This document shows positions 53,023-60,609 of a stretch of DNA of 64,000 nt, in pieces; the first letter of the stretch is position 1; every line of letters starts with the position of its first letter. The stretch spans positions 248,001 through 312,000 of the forward strand of contig NZ_JACYFU010000002.1 of assembly GCF_014837245.1 (NCBI RefSeq), in the 5' to 3' direction. Origin of the DNA: Devosia oryzisoli (GTDB lineage: Bacteria > Pseudomonadota > Alphaproteobacteria > Rhizobiales > Devosiaceae). The notes beneath the pieces are model-generated. The model had not been told where the DNA came from. It was given only the letters and a program-made list of their open reading frames with translations, and searched no databases. A program made the position numbers and the translations under genes.

Positions 53023-54540
53023 TTATTCGCCGAGGGTGACCTTGGTCAGGCCGAACAGCGTGCCGGTGGGCGACGATTCGAAGCCCGACACCGTCTTGAG
53101 CTGGGCGGTATAGATGTTCGAGGTGGAGAGCCACAGCCAGGGCGAGAGTTCGGCCAGGCGATGCTCGAACTTGGAGAAGATCTCCTTGCGCTTGGCGATG
53201 TCGGTTTCCTCGCGCCCCTGCTGCAACAGGCTGTCGATCTCGTCGTCCTTGAAGTTCGAGACATTGACGAGGTTGCCGTCCTTGGTGAAGTAGCGGTTGT
53301 ACATCGGATAGGGGTCCGGCCGGCCGCCGTTCTGGGCCACGGCCATGTCGAAATCGCCAGCCAGCCAGCGGTCGACATAGACATTGAGCTCCATCAGCTC
53401 GATATCGAGCTTGATGCCGATCTCGGCCAGCTGGCTTTGCAGCACCTGCGCTTCGGCCGATGCCACCGGCGGCTCGCCCGTCGCGGCGATCACCTTGGCT
53501 TCGAAGCCGTCTACACCGGCCTCTTCCATCAGCGCCTTGGCCTTGTCGAGGTCCTGCTCGTAGCAGAACAGCGTGGAGGGATCGCTGGCATAGGCCGGCA
53601 TGGTGAGCGGCCCCGTCACCTTGCCTTCGCCGACAAGCGCGGTGTCGAGAATATCCTGCCGGTCGATGGCGCAGGACATGGCCTGGCGCACCTTGAGGTT
53701 GTCCATCGGCGGGCGCGACGGGTTGAGCTGGAGCACGTTGTAGGCCAGCCCCGGCACTGCATTGAGCTGCAGGTTGGGCTCGTTGGGCACGAGCGTTGCC
53801 ACCAGCGGATCGTTGAGCAGCGCGAAGTCCGTTTGTCCGGCGCGCAGCGACGCCAGGATCGCCGTTTCATCGGGCAGAACCGAGATGCTGATGCCGTCAT
53901 AGGCGATGTCGCCGCCGGCCCAGTTCTCGTTGACGCTGAGCTCTTCCTTGGAATTGGGATCCCACTGGTCGAGCACGAAGGGACCCGAACCGAGCGCCGT
54001 GGTCGCCACCGAGCCATCCTCGATGGCCTTGGCCGGCACCACGGCCGCGTTGATGGTCGCCATGGCCACGAGAATCGGCGCGTCGGGCTGGGACAGGTTG
54101 AACACCACCGTCGCCTCGTCCGGCGTGTCGATGCTCTCGATGGAGAGGAAGTTCGAGCGCGCGGCCGCACCGGTGGCTTCGTCCAGCAGGCGCTCGAACG
54201 AGGCCTTGACGTCAGCCGAAGTTACCGCCGTGCCGTCGCTGAATGTCGCATCCGGGTCGAGCTTGAAGGTCAGCGTCAGCCCGTCCTCGGAAAATTCCCA
54301 GCTGTCGGCGACGGCCGGAACGACGTTGAGGTCGGCGTCGAGCCGCACCAGCGGCTCGTAGATCAGCTCGAGCAGGCGCAGCGACGAGAACGCCGTCTGC
54401 GCATGCGGATCGAGCCCGGTCGCGTCCTGCGACCAGGCCATGCGCAGATTGGCCGCCGCGGCCGGCAGAACCAGCGCGGTCGAGACCAAAGCGATTGCGG
54501 CGAGCCGGCCTAGGCCGGATCTGGCGGAAAATTTTGACAT
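53023..54540 (-). CDS. Peptide/muropeptide ABC transporter substrate-binding protein
   Basis: 505 residues, SBP family 5. Signal peptide (LAAIALVSTALVLPAAAA), then LRMAWSQDATGLDPHAQTAF, YEPLVRLDADLNVVPAVADS and AMSCAIDRQDILDTAL. ATG 54540 is chosen because GGAGGG lies 6 bases upstream; the ATG at 54546 would leave no spacing. First gene of the operon that ends with a cytoplasmic serine hydrolase and AnmK, which suggests that the ligand is a murein fragment rather than a simple dipeptide. Confidence 0.92.
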   Translation of the reverse strand: MSKFSARSGLGRLAAIALVSTALVLPAAAANLRMAWSQDATGLDPHAQTAFSSLRLLELIYEPLVRLDADLNVVPAVADSWEFSEDGLTLTFKLDPDATFSDGTAVTSADVKASFERLLDEATGAAARSNFLSIESIDTPDEATVVFNLSQPDAPILVAMATINAAVVPAKAIEDGSVATTALGSGPFVLDQWDPNSKEELSVNENWAGGDIAYDGISISVLPDETAILASLRAGQTDFALLNDPLVATLVPNEPNLQLNAVPGLAYNVLQLNPSRPPMDNLKVRQAMSCAIDRQDILDTALVGEGKVTGPLTMPAYASDPSTLFCYEQDLDKAKALMEEAGVDGFEAKVIAATGEPPVASAEAQVLQSQLAEIGIKLDIELMELNVYVDRWLAGDFDMAVAQNGGRPDPYPMYNRYFTKDGNLVNVSNFKDDEIDSLLQQGREETDIAKRKEIFSKFEHRLAELSPWLWLSTSNIYTAQLKTVSGFESSPTGTLFGLTKVTLGE

Positions 54541-54834
54541 GCTCATCCCTCCGAAGTGCTCTTTCTGGACAGGCCCGGGTGCACTTCGTCGGTCGCCGGC
54601 CTGCCCTTGTGGTCAATCCGCCGGAAGCGTCGCCCCCGGTCCGTCGACCTTATCGGCGCAAAGCTTATGAGCATGACGCGGCGGTGTCGAGAGTGGTATC
54701 ACACTGGTCTTTCATTGATCACAGATTGGCACCATCCGCCGCGAATTCTGCCGCTGCCACATGGGGTGGTGTTGCGCTCGACCCATTTCCATGATGCTTG
54801 AACCTTCCCTCTTTCGAGCCACCCACGAATCCGC
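54541..54834. promoter_or_regulatory. Divergent promoter region between the peptide ABC operon and the S2P-like gene
   Basis: 294 bases without a gene. On the minus strand TGTGAT occurs twice, 20 bases apart (54723-54718 and 54703-54698), in front of the ABC operon, and could be a regulator site. No terminator or other structure stands out. Confidence 0.35.
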
Positions 54835-55437
54835 ATGCAATTCCTGCGCGACCTCAGCATCGGCCTCATCGTCTCCCGGCTCGCGGCGGTGCTCGTCTAC
54901 GCCGCTTTGCACGGCTTCATTCTCGCGGCCCTCGCCCGGCTTTTCGGCGACAGGCGCCCGCAGCACGAGGGCCGGCTGACGCTCAACCCGTTCGTCCATG
55001 TCTCGGTGTGGGGCGCCATCATGGGGGCGCTCTTTGCCCTCAGCTGGCCGCGCAGCATCTGGTTCGACCCCACGCAGAACCGCTGGTCCCGCGGCGGCAT
55101 CGTCGCTGTCACCCTCGGCTCGATTGCACTGATGCTGGCCATCGCCATGGCCGTCGAACTCTTGCGCCCGCTGGCGCTGCTGCTGCCCCGGAGCGGCAGC
55201 TACGCCGTGCTCTACGTGCTGGGACAATTCCAGCTGATCGCGCTCGGCGCGGCGCTGCTGAACCTCTTGCCCATTCCGGGCCTGGTCGGTGGCGCCTTGC
55301 TCCAGGCTGCCTGGCCGGATCGGGAACGCCAGATCAGGACCTGGGAGCCCATCGGCATCGCGCTCGTCGCCGCCGCCATCGTCGCCGGCTGGCTCCCGAG
55401 CTTTGCCGGCCCCCTCCTCGACCTCATCGGGCGCTGA
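54835..55437 (+). CDS. Degenerate site-2 protease (M50)-like membrane protein
   Basis: 200 residues, about 5-6 membrane helices. The middle block GRLTLNPFVHVSVWGAIMGA follows the S2P consensus closely, and NLLPIPGLVGGALLQ matches the NPDG-type helix. The catalytic residues are gone: HExxH is replaced by LHGFILAAL, and the metal-ligand Asp of LPIPPLDGG is replaced by Val. It is therefore probably a non-proteolytic relative (pseudoprotease) that binds membrane proteins or fragments. It abuts the opposing binding-protein gene with no spare base. Confidence 0.65.
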   Translation: MQFLRDLSIGLIVSRLAAVLVYAALHGFILAALARLFGDRRPQHEGRLTLNPFVHVSVWGAIMGALFALSWPRSIWFDPTQNRWSRGGIVAVTLGSIALMLAIAMAVELLRPLALLLPRSGSYAVLYVLGQFQLIALGAALLNLLPIPGLVGGALLQAAWPDRERQIRTWEPIGIALVAAAIVAGWLPSFAGPLLDLIGR

Positions 55438-56259
55438 CTATTCGCCCGCGTGCCCCTCATAGCCGAACTGCTCGAGCAAGCCATCGATCGTGCCGTCCGC
55501 CACAAGGGCATCGATCGCCTGGTCGACCTGGCTGCGCAGGAAGGAATTGCGGCTCGACACCAGCGCCCCGACCCGGACATAGGCCTCCGGCAACGGGTCG
55601 TTGGCGATGACCCGCAGGGCCTCGGCATCGGTTCGCTCCGCCTTGAGCCGCGCCAGGGCCGGCTGCCACAGGATCATTCCCGCAATGGTGCCGTCGAGCA
55701 CGCGCGTCGCCATCTTGTCGTAGTCGGCATAGGGCAGACGAACCCACCGGTCCGCCTTGGGCTGCTGCTGCGCCCAGGTGATGTAGTTCATCTCACCCAT
55801 GCTGGCCATGGCGGTGCCCAGCCGCTTGTCCTTGGGAATGTCGCTCAGCTTCTGCCAATCCGGGTCCGATACGCTGAGCACGAACGGAATGGTGGCGTAG
55901 GGCCGGGTGATCGAGAACGCTTCGGAAAAGGGCGTGTTGGCGGAAACCGAAACGCCCATGAACATGTCACAGGTGTTGTTCATGGCCAGGCTCAGCTCGT
56001 CCATGAACCCATCGCCATTGAGCGGAAAGCCACCGAACCCCTCGATGACGTTCACCTTTAGAAACAGCGCATCGCCGATCGCCTTGGCCACCGCCTCGTC
56101 GAACGGGCGGCCGAGACTCGTGATATCGAAGCACACATTGATCGCATCACCCGCCAGCCGCCGCGTGTTGCTGAAATCTTCGGGCGGGATGCCGGAGGTT
56201 TGCGCGAAGGCGGCCGTGGTGCCGATAAGGAAGGTGGCTGCCGCAAGCAGGCGAACCAT
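55438..56259 (-). CDS. Quinoprotein-associated periplasmic binding protein (XoxJ-like)
   Basis: 273 residues. Signal peptide (LLAAATFLIGTTAAFA), then a family 3-like solute-binding fold: INVCFDITSLGRPFDEAVAK, LSLAMNNTCDMFMGVSVS and AGMILWQPALARL. In methylotrophs a related protein (XoxJ/MxaJ) sits beside the PQQ dehydrogenase and helps its maturation rather than transport. Third gene of the cytochrome c-quinoprotein-binding protein run. ATG 56259 has AAGGAG upstream, and a hairpin separates it from the dehydrogenase gene. Confidence 0.8.
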   Translation of the reverse strand: MVRLLAAATFLIGTTAAFAQTSGIPPEDFSNTRRLAGDAINVCFDITSLGRPFDEAVAKAIGDALFLKVNVIEGFGGFPLNGDGFMDELSLAMNNTCDMFMGVSVSANTPFSEAFSITRPYATIPFVLSVSDPDWQKLSDIPKDKRLGTAMASMGEMNYITWAQQQPKADRWVRLPYADYDKMATRVLDGTIAGMILWQPALARLKAERTDAEALRVIANDPLPEAYVRVGALVSSRNSFLRSQVDQAIDALVADGTIDGLLEQFGYEGHAGE

Positions 56260-56280
56260 TTCGAATACTCCTTGAAACAG

Positions 56281-56303
56281 AAAAGGGGCCAGCGGCCCCC
56301 TTT
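56281..56303 (-). terminator. Hairpin between the quinoprotein gene and the binding-protein gene
   Basis: On the minus strand GGGGGCC-GCT-GGCCCC is followed by TTTTC. It lies 18 bases after the quinoprotein stop and 22 before the start of the binding-protein gene, so it could partly end transcription and lower binding-protein output relative to the dehydrogenase. Confidence 0.55.
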
Positions 56304-56320
56304 CATCGTCTGCCGGTATC

Positions 56321-58114
56321 TTAGCTGTCCGACTTGGGCAGCTTGAAGACGAAGATGGAGTTGCCCGAGCCGGTCGGCAGCGGGATTTCCGGGAAGGCCG
56401 AAGCAATCGAACTCGCCGAGTTCGAGTAACCCGTCGGGATCACGAGGTACTGTTCGCCGTCGATCTCGTAGGTCATGGGGTAGCCGCCGATCGGGGCGTT
56501 GAGACGCTGCGTCCAGAGAACGTCGCCGGTCTCCTGATCCCAGGCCTTGACGTCACGTGCGGCGTCACCACCGAACACCAGCCCACCGGCCGTGGCCAGC
56601 ACGGAACTGGTCGGGGTGGGGCGGCTACGGTATTCCCACTTGCTCTCGCCCTGCTCGGGGTTGACGTCGATGGCCTCCACCAGGCCCGCATTGGTCTGGC
56701 CTTCAGGCAGGACGCGCGGACCGAACTTGACCGACCCGACGGCATTACCGGCCGTGAACTCGGTCTGGGTCGGCGCGACGGTATTGCAGGCTTCGGTCAG
56801 CGGCACGAAGTAGGCGTTGGTGAGCGGGCTGTAGGCGCCGGCCTGCCAGAGCTTGCCGCCCGAAACGGACGCACAGATTAGGAACTCTTCGCCCACCGCT
56901 TGGGACACCAGATCCTCGTTGATGTTCACGGTACCATCATCGTCGATGCTGGTCACGACGTTCTGGTACACCGTTTCCAGGGACCACAGGTACTCGCCGG
57001 TATCGCGATCGAGCGCGAAGGCGATGCCGTTCTTGCCCGCCACGGTGACAAGCATCTTGTGCGTCTCGCCATCGACCTCCTGGTCGACCAGGATGCGCTC
57101 GAACGGGCTATCGAGGTCCCAGTTGTCGCGCGGCAGATGCTGATAATACCACTTGAGCTTGCCCGTTTCGGTGTCGAGGGCCACGGTCGAGTTGGTGTAG
57201 AGCACCGAGCCGTCGCCCGAGCCGCGGATCAGCTCCGCATACGGACCGGGCATGCCCACGCCCCAGTAGGTGGTCTTGGTTTCAGGGTCGTACGAGCCCG
57301 TCGTCCAGGGCGTGCCGCCCCAACGGTTCTCCGGCGGCACGTCGCCCCAGCTTTCCTGCTGCTTGGGATTGTCCGGATCGTCGATGGTGTTGAAGCGCCA
57401 CAGCTCGTCGCCGGTATTGATGTCGTGGGCCATGATGTAGCACCCGCCGGCCGTGCCGGCGATCGAGCAGCCCGAAATGGCGGAGATGATCTTGCCATCG
57501 GCCACCAGCGGCCCGACGGTGTAGCTATAGCCCACGTTGTAGTCGAGGACCTGCTTTTCCCAGGCGACCTTGCCGTCCTTGGCGTTGAGCACGACGATCT
57601 TGGCGTCGACCGTGGTCAGGATGACCTTGTCGTCGTAGAGCGCGATGGAAGCCTTCTGGCGGCGGGCCTGGTTGGCCTGGTAACTCCAGGATGCCGGGAT
57701 CTCGGGCAGCACGTGGCGGTACTGCCAGATCAGGTCGCCCGTCTTGGCGTCGAGCGCCTCGACGATGTTGTTGTTGGTCTGCAGGAACATGATGCCGTCA
57801 TGCACCAGCGGCGCCGTTTCCTGGATGCCGGCTTCCGCCATGGGCCACGCCCAGGCAAGCTGCAGCTTGCCGACATTGTCCTTGTTGATCAGGTCGAGCT
57901 TGCTGTAGCCCTGGTTGTTATAGGCACCGCGGAACATCAGCCAGTCTTGTGCCGGCGGGTCCACCAGCATGTCCTCGGTCACGGGCGTATAGTTGTCCAT
58001 CGCCGAAGCGGGTGTCTGGGCCGCAGTGTCTGACTGCGCATAAACGGCCGGAGCACTGAGTGCCGCGAAAGCGGTGCTGGCCACCAGCAGGGTTTTGAGC
58101 GAATTGATCCGCAT
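56321..58114 (-). CDS. PQQ-dependent alcohol dehydrogenase (methanol/ethanol family), atypical metal site
   Basis: 598 residues, periplasmic eight-bladed propeller. Signal peptide (LLVASTAFAALSAPAVYA), then DWLMFRGAYNNQGYS and tryptophan-docking blades. Asp333 in DNWDLDS is the likely catalytic base, with a second Asp335 two residues on, the position that marks lanthanide use in XoxF/PedH enzymes. The usual Asn of GNPxPW is Met288 (GVGMPGPY), and the usual SGAEL/GEE Glu is replaced in ISGCSIAGTAGGCYI, so two canonical metal ligands appear absent. Follows a cytochrome c gene by 44 bases. Electron flow to the cytochrome is expected; substrate unknown. Devosia quinoproteins that oxidise deoxynivalenol have been reported. 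Confidence 0.9.
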   Translation of the reverse strand: MRINSLKTLLVASTAFAALSAPAVYAQSDTAAQTPASAMDNYTPVTEDMLVDPPAQDWLMFRGAYNNQGYSKLDLINKDNVGKLQLAWAWPMAEAGIQETAPLVHDGIMFLQTNNNIVEALDAKTGDLIWQYRHVLPEIPASWSYQANQARRQKASIALYDDKVILTTVDAKIVVLNAKDGKVAWEKQVLDYNVGYSYTVGPLVADGKIISAISGCSIAGTAGGCYIMAHDINTGDELWRFNTIDDPDNPKQQESWGDVPPENRWGGTPWTTGSYDPETKTTYWGVGMPGPYAELIRGSGDGSVLYTNSTVALDTETGKLKWYYQHLPRDNWDLDSPFERILVDQEVDGETHKMLVTVAGKNGIAFALDRDTGEYLWSLETVYQNVVTSIDDDGTVNINEDLVSQAVGEEFLICASVSGGKLWQAGAYSPLTNAYFVPLTEACNTVAPTQTEFTAGNAVGSVKFGPRVLPEGQTNAGLVEAIDVNPEQGESKWEYRSRPTPTSSVLATAGGLVFGGDAARDVKAWDQETGDVLWTQRLNAPIGGYPMTYEIDGEQYLVIPTGYSNSASSIASAFPEIPLPTGSGNSIFVFKLPKSDS

Positions 58115-58158
58115 CGATCGTCTCCTCGAGAGGCGCGTCGGGCGCGCCGAAGTTGAAA

Positions 58159-58815
58159 TCAGTTGCCGGCCGTGGGCAAGTCCTTGCCCCAGGTATAGGC
58201 CTGTGGAACCGATGGTTCGGCGGGCGTTGCCGCCGGTGTGCTCTGGGCGGGAGCGGGCGTTGCGCCCGGAAGCTCCTTGCCCCATGTATAGGCTTGCGGC
58301 ACATCGGTCGCAGCGGGCTGCGCCGCTTCAGGGCCGGCACCGGCACCGGCCGCCGCTGGCGCGCCACCGGCATCCAGCGCTGCGGATGCCTGGCTGGCCG
58401 CTCCGGCCGCCGTCTCTTCCGCGAGCGAGACCGAATAGAGTTGGTCGGGATCGTCGGTCAGTGGCGTGTCGCCCGGCTGCGCGCCGTTGAACTTCATGAT
58501 GTAGGCAACGATGTTGACGTAGGTTTCCGACCCGAGCTGCCCCGGTGCGGAGGGCGGCATGGCCACCGAAATGAAGTCGTAGAGCCCCCCTGCGGTATCC
58601 CAGTTCTGCATGACGTCGTGCCCGGCAAGACCGGGCGCTTCCACGCCTTCGAGCTGGCTGCCGTGGCAACGGGCGCAATTGGTATTGTAGGCCTGTTCGC
58701 CGGCCTCCGCCTGTTCGGCCGTGAATCCGCCTGCCTGCGCAGCGCCGACACCTGCCAGACCAGTCATGAGTGCGAAAAGAGCGGGTGCGGCGATCCCGTT
58801 GGATCTCAAGGACAC
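58159..58815 (-). CDS. Periplasmic cytochrome c with duplicated C-terminal motif
   Basis: 218 residues. Signal peptide to about residue 28, then a class I cytochrome c domain (about 33-115) with heme site Cys47-x-x-Cys50-His51 (CARCH) and axial Met86 (AMPPSAPG). The rest is an Ala/Pro-rich flexible tail carrying VPQAYTWGKELP (172-183) and VPQAYTWGKDLP (203-214), nearly identical copies ending the protein. GTG start with GGGAGG upstream. It is the first gene before the quinoprotein and its likely electron acceptor; the tail may dock it to the dehydrogenase or to an oxidase. Confidence 0.9.
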   Translation of the reverse strand: MSLRSNGIAAPALFALMTGLAGVGAAQAGGFTAEQAEAGEQAYNTNCARCHGSQLEGVEAPGLAGHDVMQNWDTAGGLYDFISVAMPPSAPGQLGSETYVNIVAYIMKFNGAQPGDTPLTDDPDQLYSVSLAEETAAGAASQASAALDAGGAPAAAGAGAGPEAAQPAATDVPQAYTWGKELPGATPAPAQSTPAATPAEPSVPQAYTWGKDLPTAGN

Positions 58816-58999
58816 TGAAGCCTCCCGATGAAGTTATTCGCCGCTTGTGAGAGAGAACGCGATCGGACGAAAGACGCTCTCCCGCGGCTCCGAAAACATT
58901 CCATATGCGACAGGTGAGCGCAACGTCACTTTGCCACGGTTTTGCCGCGTTATGCCCGGAACCATTTGATGTCCAGAGCGTTTGTGGGGCCTCGCAGGC

Positions 59000-59803
59000 T
59001 CAGCCCGGGCCCAGCCGCGACACGCCGTAATGGTCCTGCAACTGACTAACCATGCCTTCGCGCTCGAGCTGGTGGAGCGCCTGCCGGACGGCCCGCATCA
59101 GGGTTTGGTCGCCCTTCCAGAGGCCGAACGCCATCGGGAAGACCGGGAAGCTCTCCGGATCCAGCCAGCCAACGCTGAACCCTTCGGAGAGTTGGGCCGC
59201 CACATAGCGCTCGGTGATGGCCGCGGCCACCTCGCTACTGGTCAGCAACCGCTCAAGATCGGCAGGCGTCGCCGCCAGCCTTGCCGTGAGCCCCGCGCGG
59301 CGAACCCAGTTGGAGAGGGCGATCCGGTCGAGGCCGGAGGTACCGGGCAGGACGGCCACCGCATCGCCCTTGCTCAGTTGCGCGCCGCTCTTGCCGATGA
59401 TCACCCAGCCGGTCTCGGCTCCCGTTGCCAGGGTCTGCATGAAGCTGCGCGTCTGTGCCGTGTCCGCCACGCCCCCGCCGACCAGGTCGCATTGGGCGCG
59501 GGTGAGAGACCAGTTGCGCGGGTTGAAGTCCTGGCCCATCGAGGGCAGCACGTTTACCAGCAGACGGAGCTCCAGCTTGCCGGCAATGGCGCGAGCCAGC
59601 TCGATATCATAGCCCGGCTCATCGGGCTTGCCGGTCACCAGCGGGGGGTAACTGGGGGGAACGCAGAGCTTGAGGACGCCGGACGCCTTGCGATCGTTCA
59701 GTGAGGTGTCGGGCGGCAATAAGCTCGCGCCGAGCAGCAGGCAGGCGGCCGCCCCGATATTGAGCAGCGCCCTGCCCCAGCGATGCGGACGAGCCGGGGT
59801 CAT
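59000..59803 (-). CDS. Second quinoprotein-associated periplasmic binding protein
   Basis: 267 residues. Signal or anchor segment (LLNIGAAACLLLGASLL), then LKLCVPPSYPPLVTGKPDEP, GYDIELARAIAGKLELRLLV and a family 3 solute-binding fold. Such binding proteins accompany PQQ-dehydrogenase gene clusters. ATGA overlap with the ABC-2 permease gene. Third gene of the ATPase-permease-binding protein unit; an importer-type binding protein with an exporter-type ABC is unusual and again suggests a maturation or sensing role. Confidence 0.75.
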   Translation of the reverse strand: MTPARPHRWGRALLNIGAAACLLLGASLLPPDTSLNDRKASGVLKLCVPPSYPPLVTGKPDEPGYDIELARAIAGKLELRLLVNVLPSMGQDFNPRNWSLTRAQCDLVGGGVADTAQTRSFMQTLATGAETGWVIIGKSGAQLSKGDAVAVLPGTSGLDRIALSNWVRRAGLTARLAATPADLERLLTSSEVAAAITERYVAAQLSEGFSVGWLDPESFPVFPMAFGLWKGDQTLMRAVRQALHQLEREGMVSQLQDHYGVSRLGPG

Positions 59804-60609
59804 GCGCGCCGGAAGTCCAGCAGCGCCACCACGAAGAACACCACGGCCATGCCGAAGATGACCGCCGAGCCCATGGCCGAGGGAAACTGGTTGAAGGTGA
59901 TCAGGATGCCGCGCAGCGCATCCACCGCGTAGGTGATCGGGTTGATCTGCACCATGAACACCAGCCACTCGGGATAAGCCGTCACGATCTGCGCCCGCGT
60001 GAGCGACGGATCGAGCGGAAACACCGAGGATGACGTAAAATAGAGCGGCAGGATAATCGTGTTCGAGAACACGCCAAAGCCTTCGAAGCTGCGGACGCGC
60101 GCTGCCAGGATCACGCCGAATGAGGTGAGACCGAAGGCCAGCACGAACATCAACCCCAGCGCCTGCACGATCTGCAGCGGCGATAGCGTGACGTCGGCAA
60201 AGCGCGCGAGGATCAGCACCAGTCCACCATGAATCATGGCGACCGTGCTGCCCCCCAGGACCTTGCCGAGAAGGATCAGCGGTCGCGGCATGGGTGACAC
60301 CAGCACTTCGCGGAGGAACCCGAATTCTCGGTCCCAGATCACCGACACCGCGAACTGGATCGAGGTGTACATGATGTTGAGCACGATCACGGCGGGGAAC
60401 AGGAACTGCAGGTAGGTGTAGGGGATGACGAAGCGGACTTCGCCATAGACCTCGCCCCGGAAATAGGGGTTGAGACCCACGCCCAGGATCAGCAGCCAGA
60501 TGAGCGGCCGGCTGACGCCGCCGATCAGTTGCGCGCGGTCGCGGGTGGCACGGGTCAGTTCGCGCAGCCAGATGGCGTAAAGCCCGCGCAGCAAGGCCAG
60601 CATCTCCAT
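59800..60609 (-). CDS. ABC-2 type permease of the PQQ-alcohol dehydrogenase system (PedC-like)
   Basis: 269 residues, six membrane helices of the ABC-2 exporter family: ELTRATRDRAQLIGGVSRPL, DREFGFLREVLVSPMPRPLI and VQINPITYAVDALRGILITF. Start ATG 60609 shares a base with the ATPase stop (TGATG). Belongs with the ATPase upstream; related pairs lie beside quinoprotein alcohol dehydrogenases in pseudomonads (pedABC). Confidence 0.85.
   Translation of the reverse strand: MEMLALLRGLYAIWLRELTRATRDRAQLIGGVSRPLIWLLILGVGLNPYFRGEVYGEVRFVIPYTYLQFLFPAVIVLNIMYTSIQFAVSVIWDREFGFLREVLVSPMPRPLILLGKVLGGSTVAMIHGGLVLILARFADVTLSPLQIVQALGLMFVLAFGLTSFGVILAARVRSFEGFGVFSNTIILPLYFTSSSVFPLDPSLTRAQIVTAYPEWLVFMVQINPITYAVDALRGILITFNQFPSAMGSAVIFGMAVVFFVVALLDFRRA

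Noticed and set aside
56321..58114. Calling the quinoprotein a lanthanide-dependent XoxF
   Set aside because: The extra Asp is present but the usual Asn and Glu ligands appear replaced and the protein is not closest by motif to XoxF, so the metal was left open.
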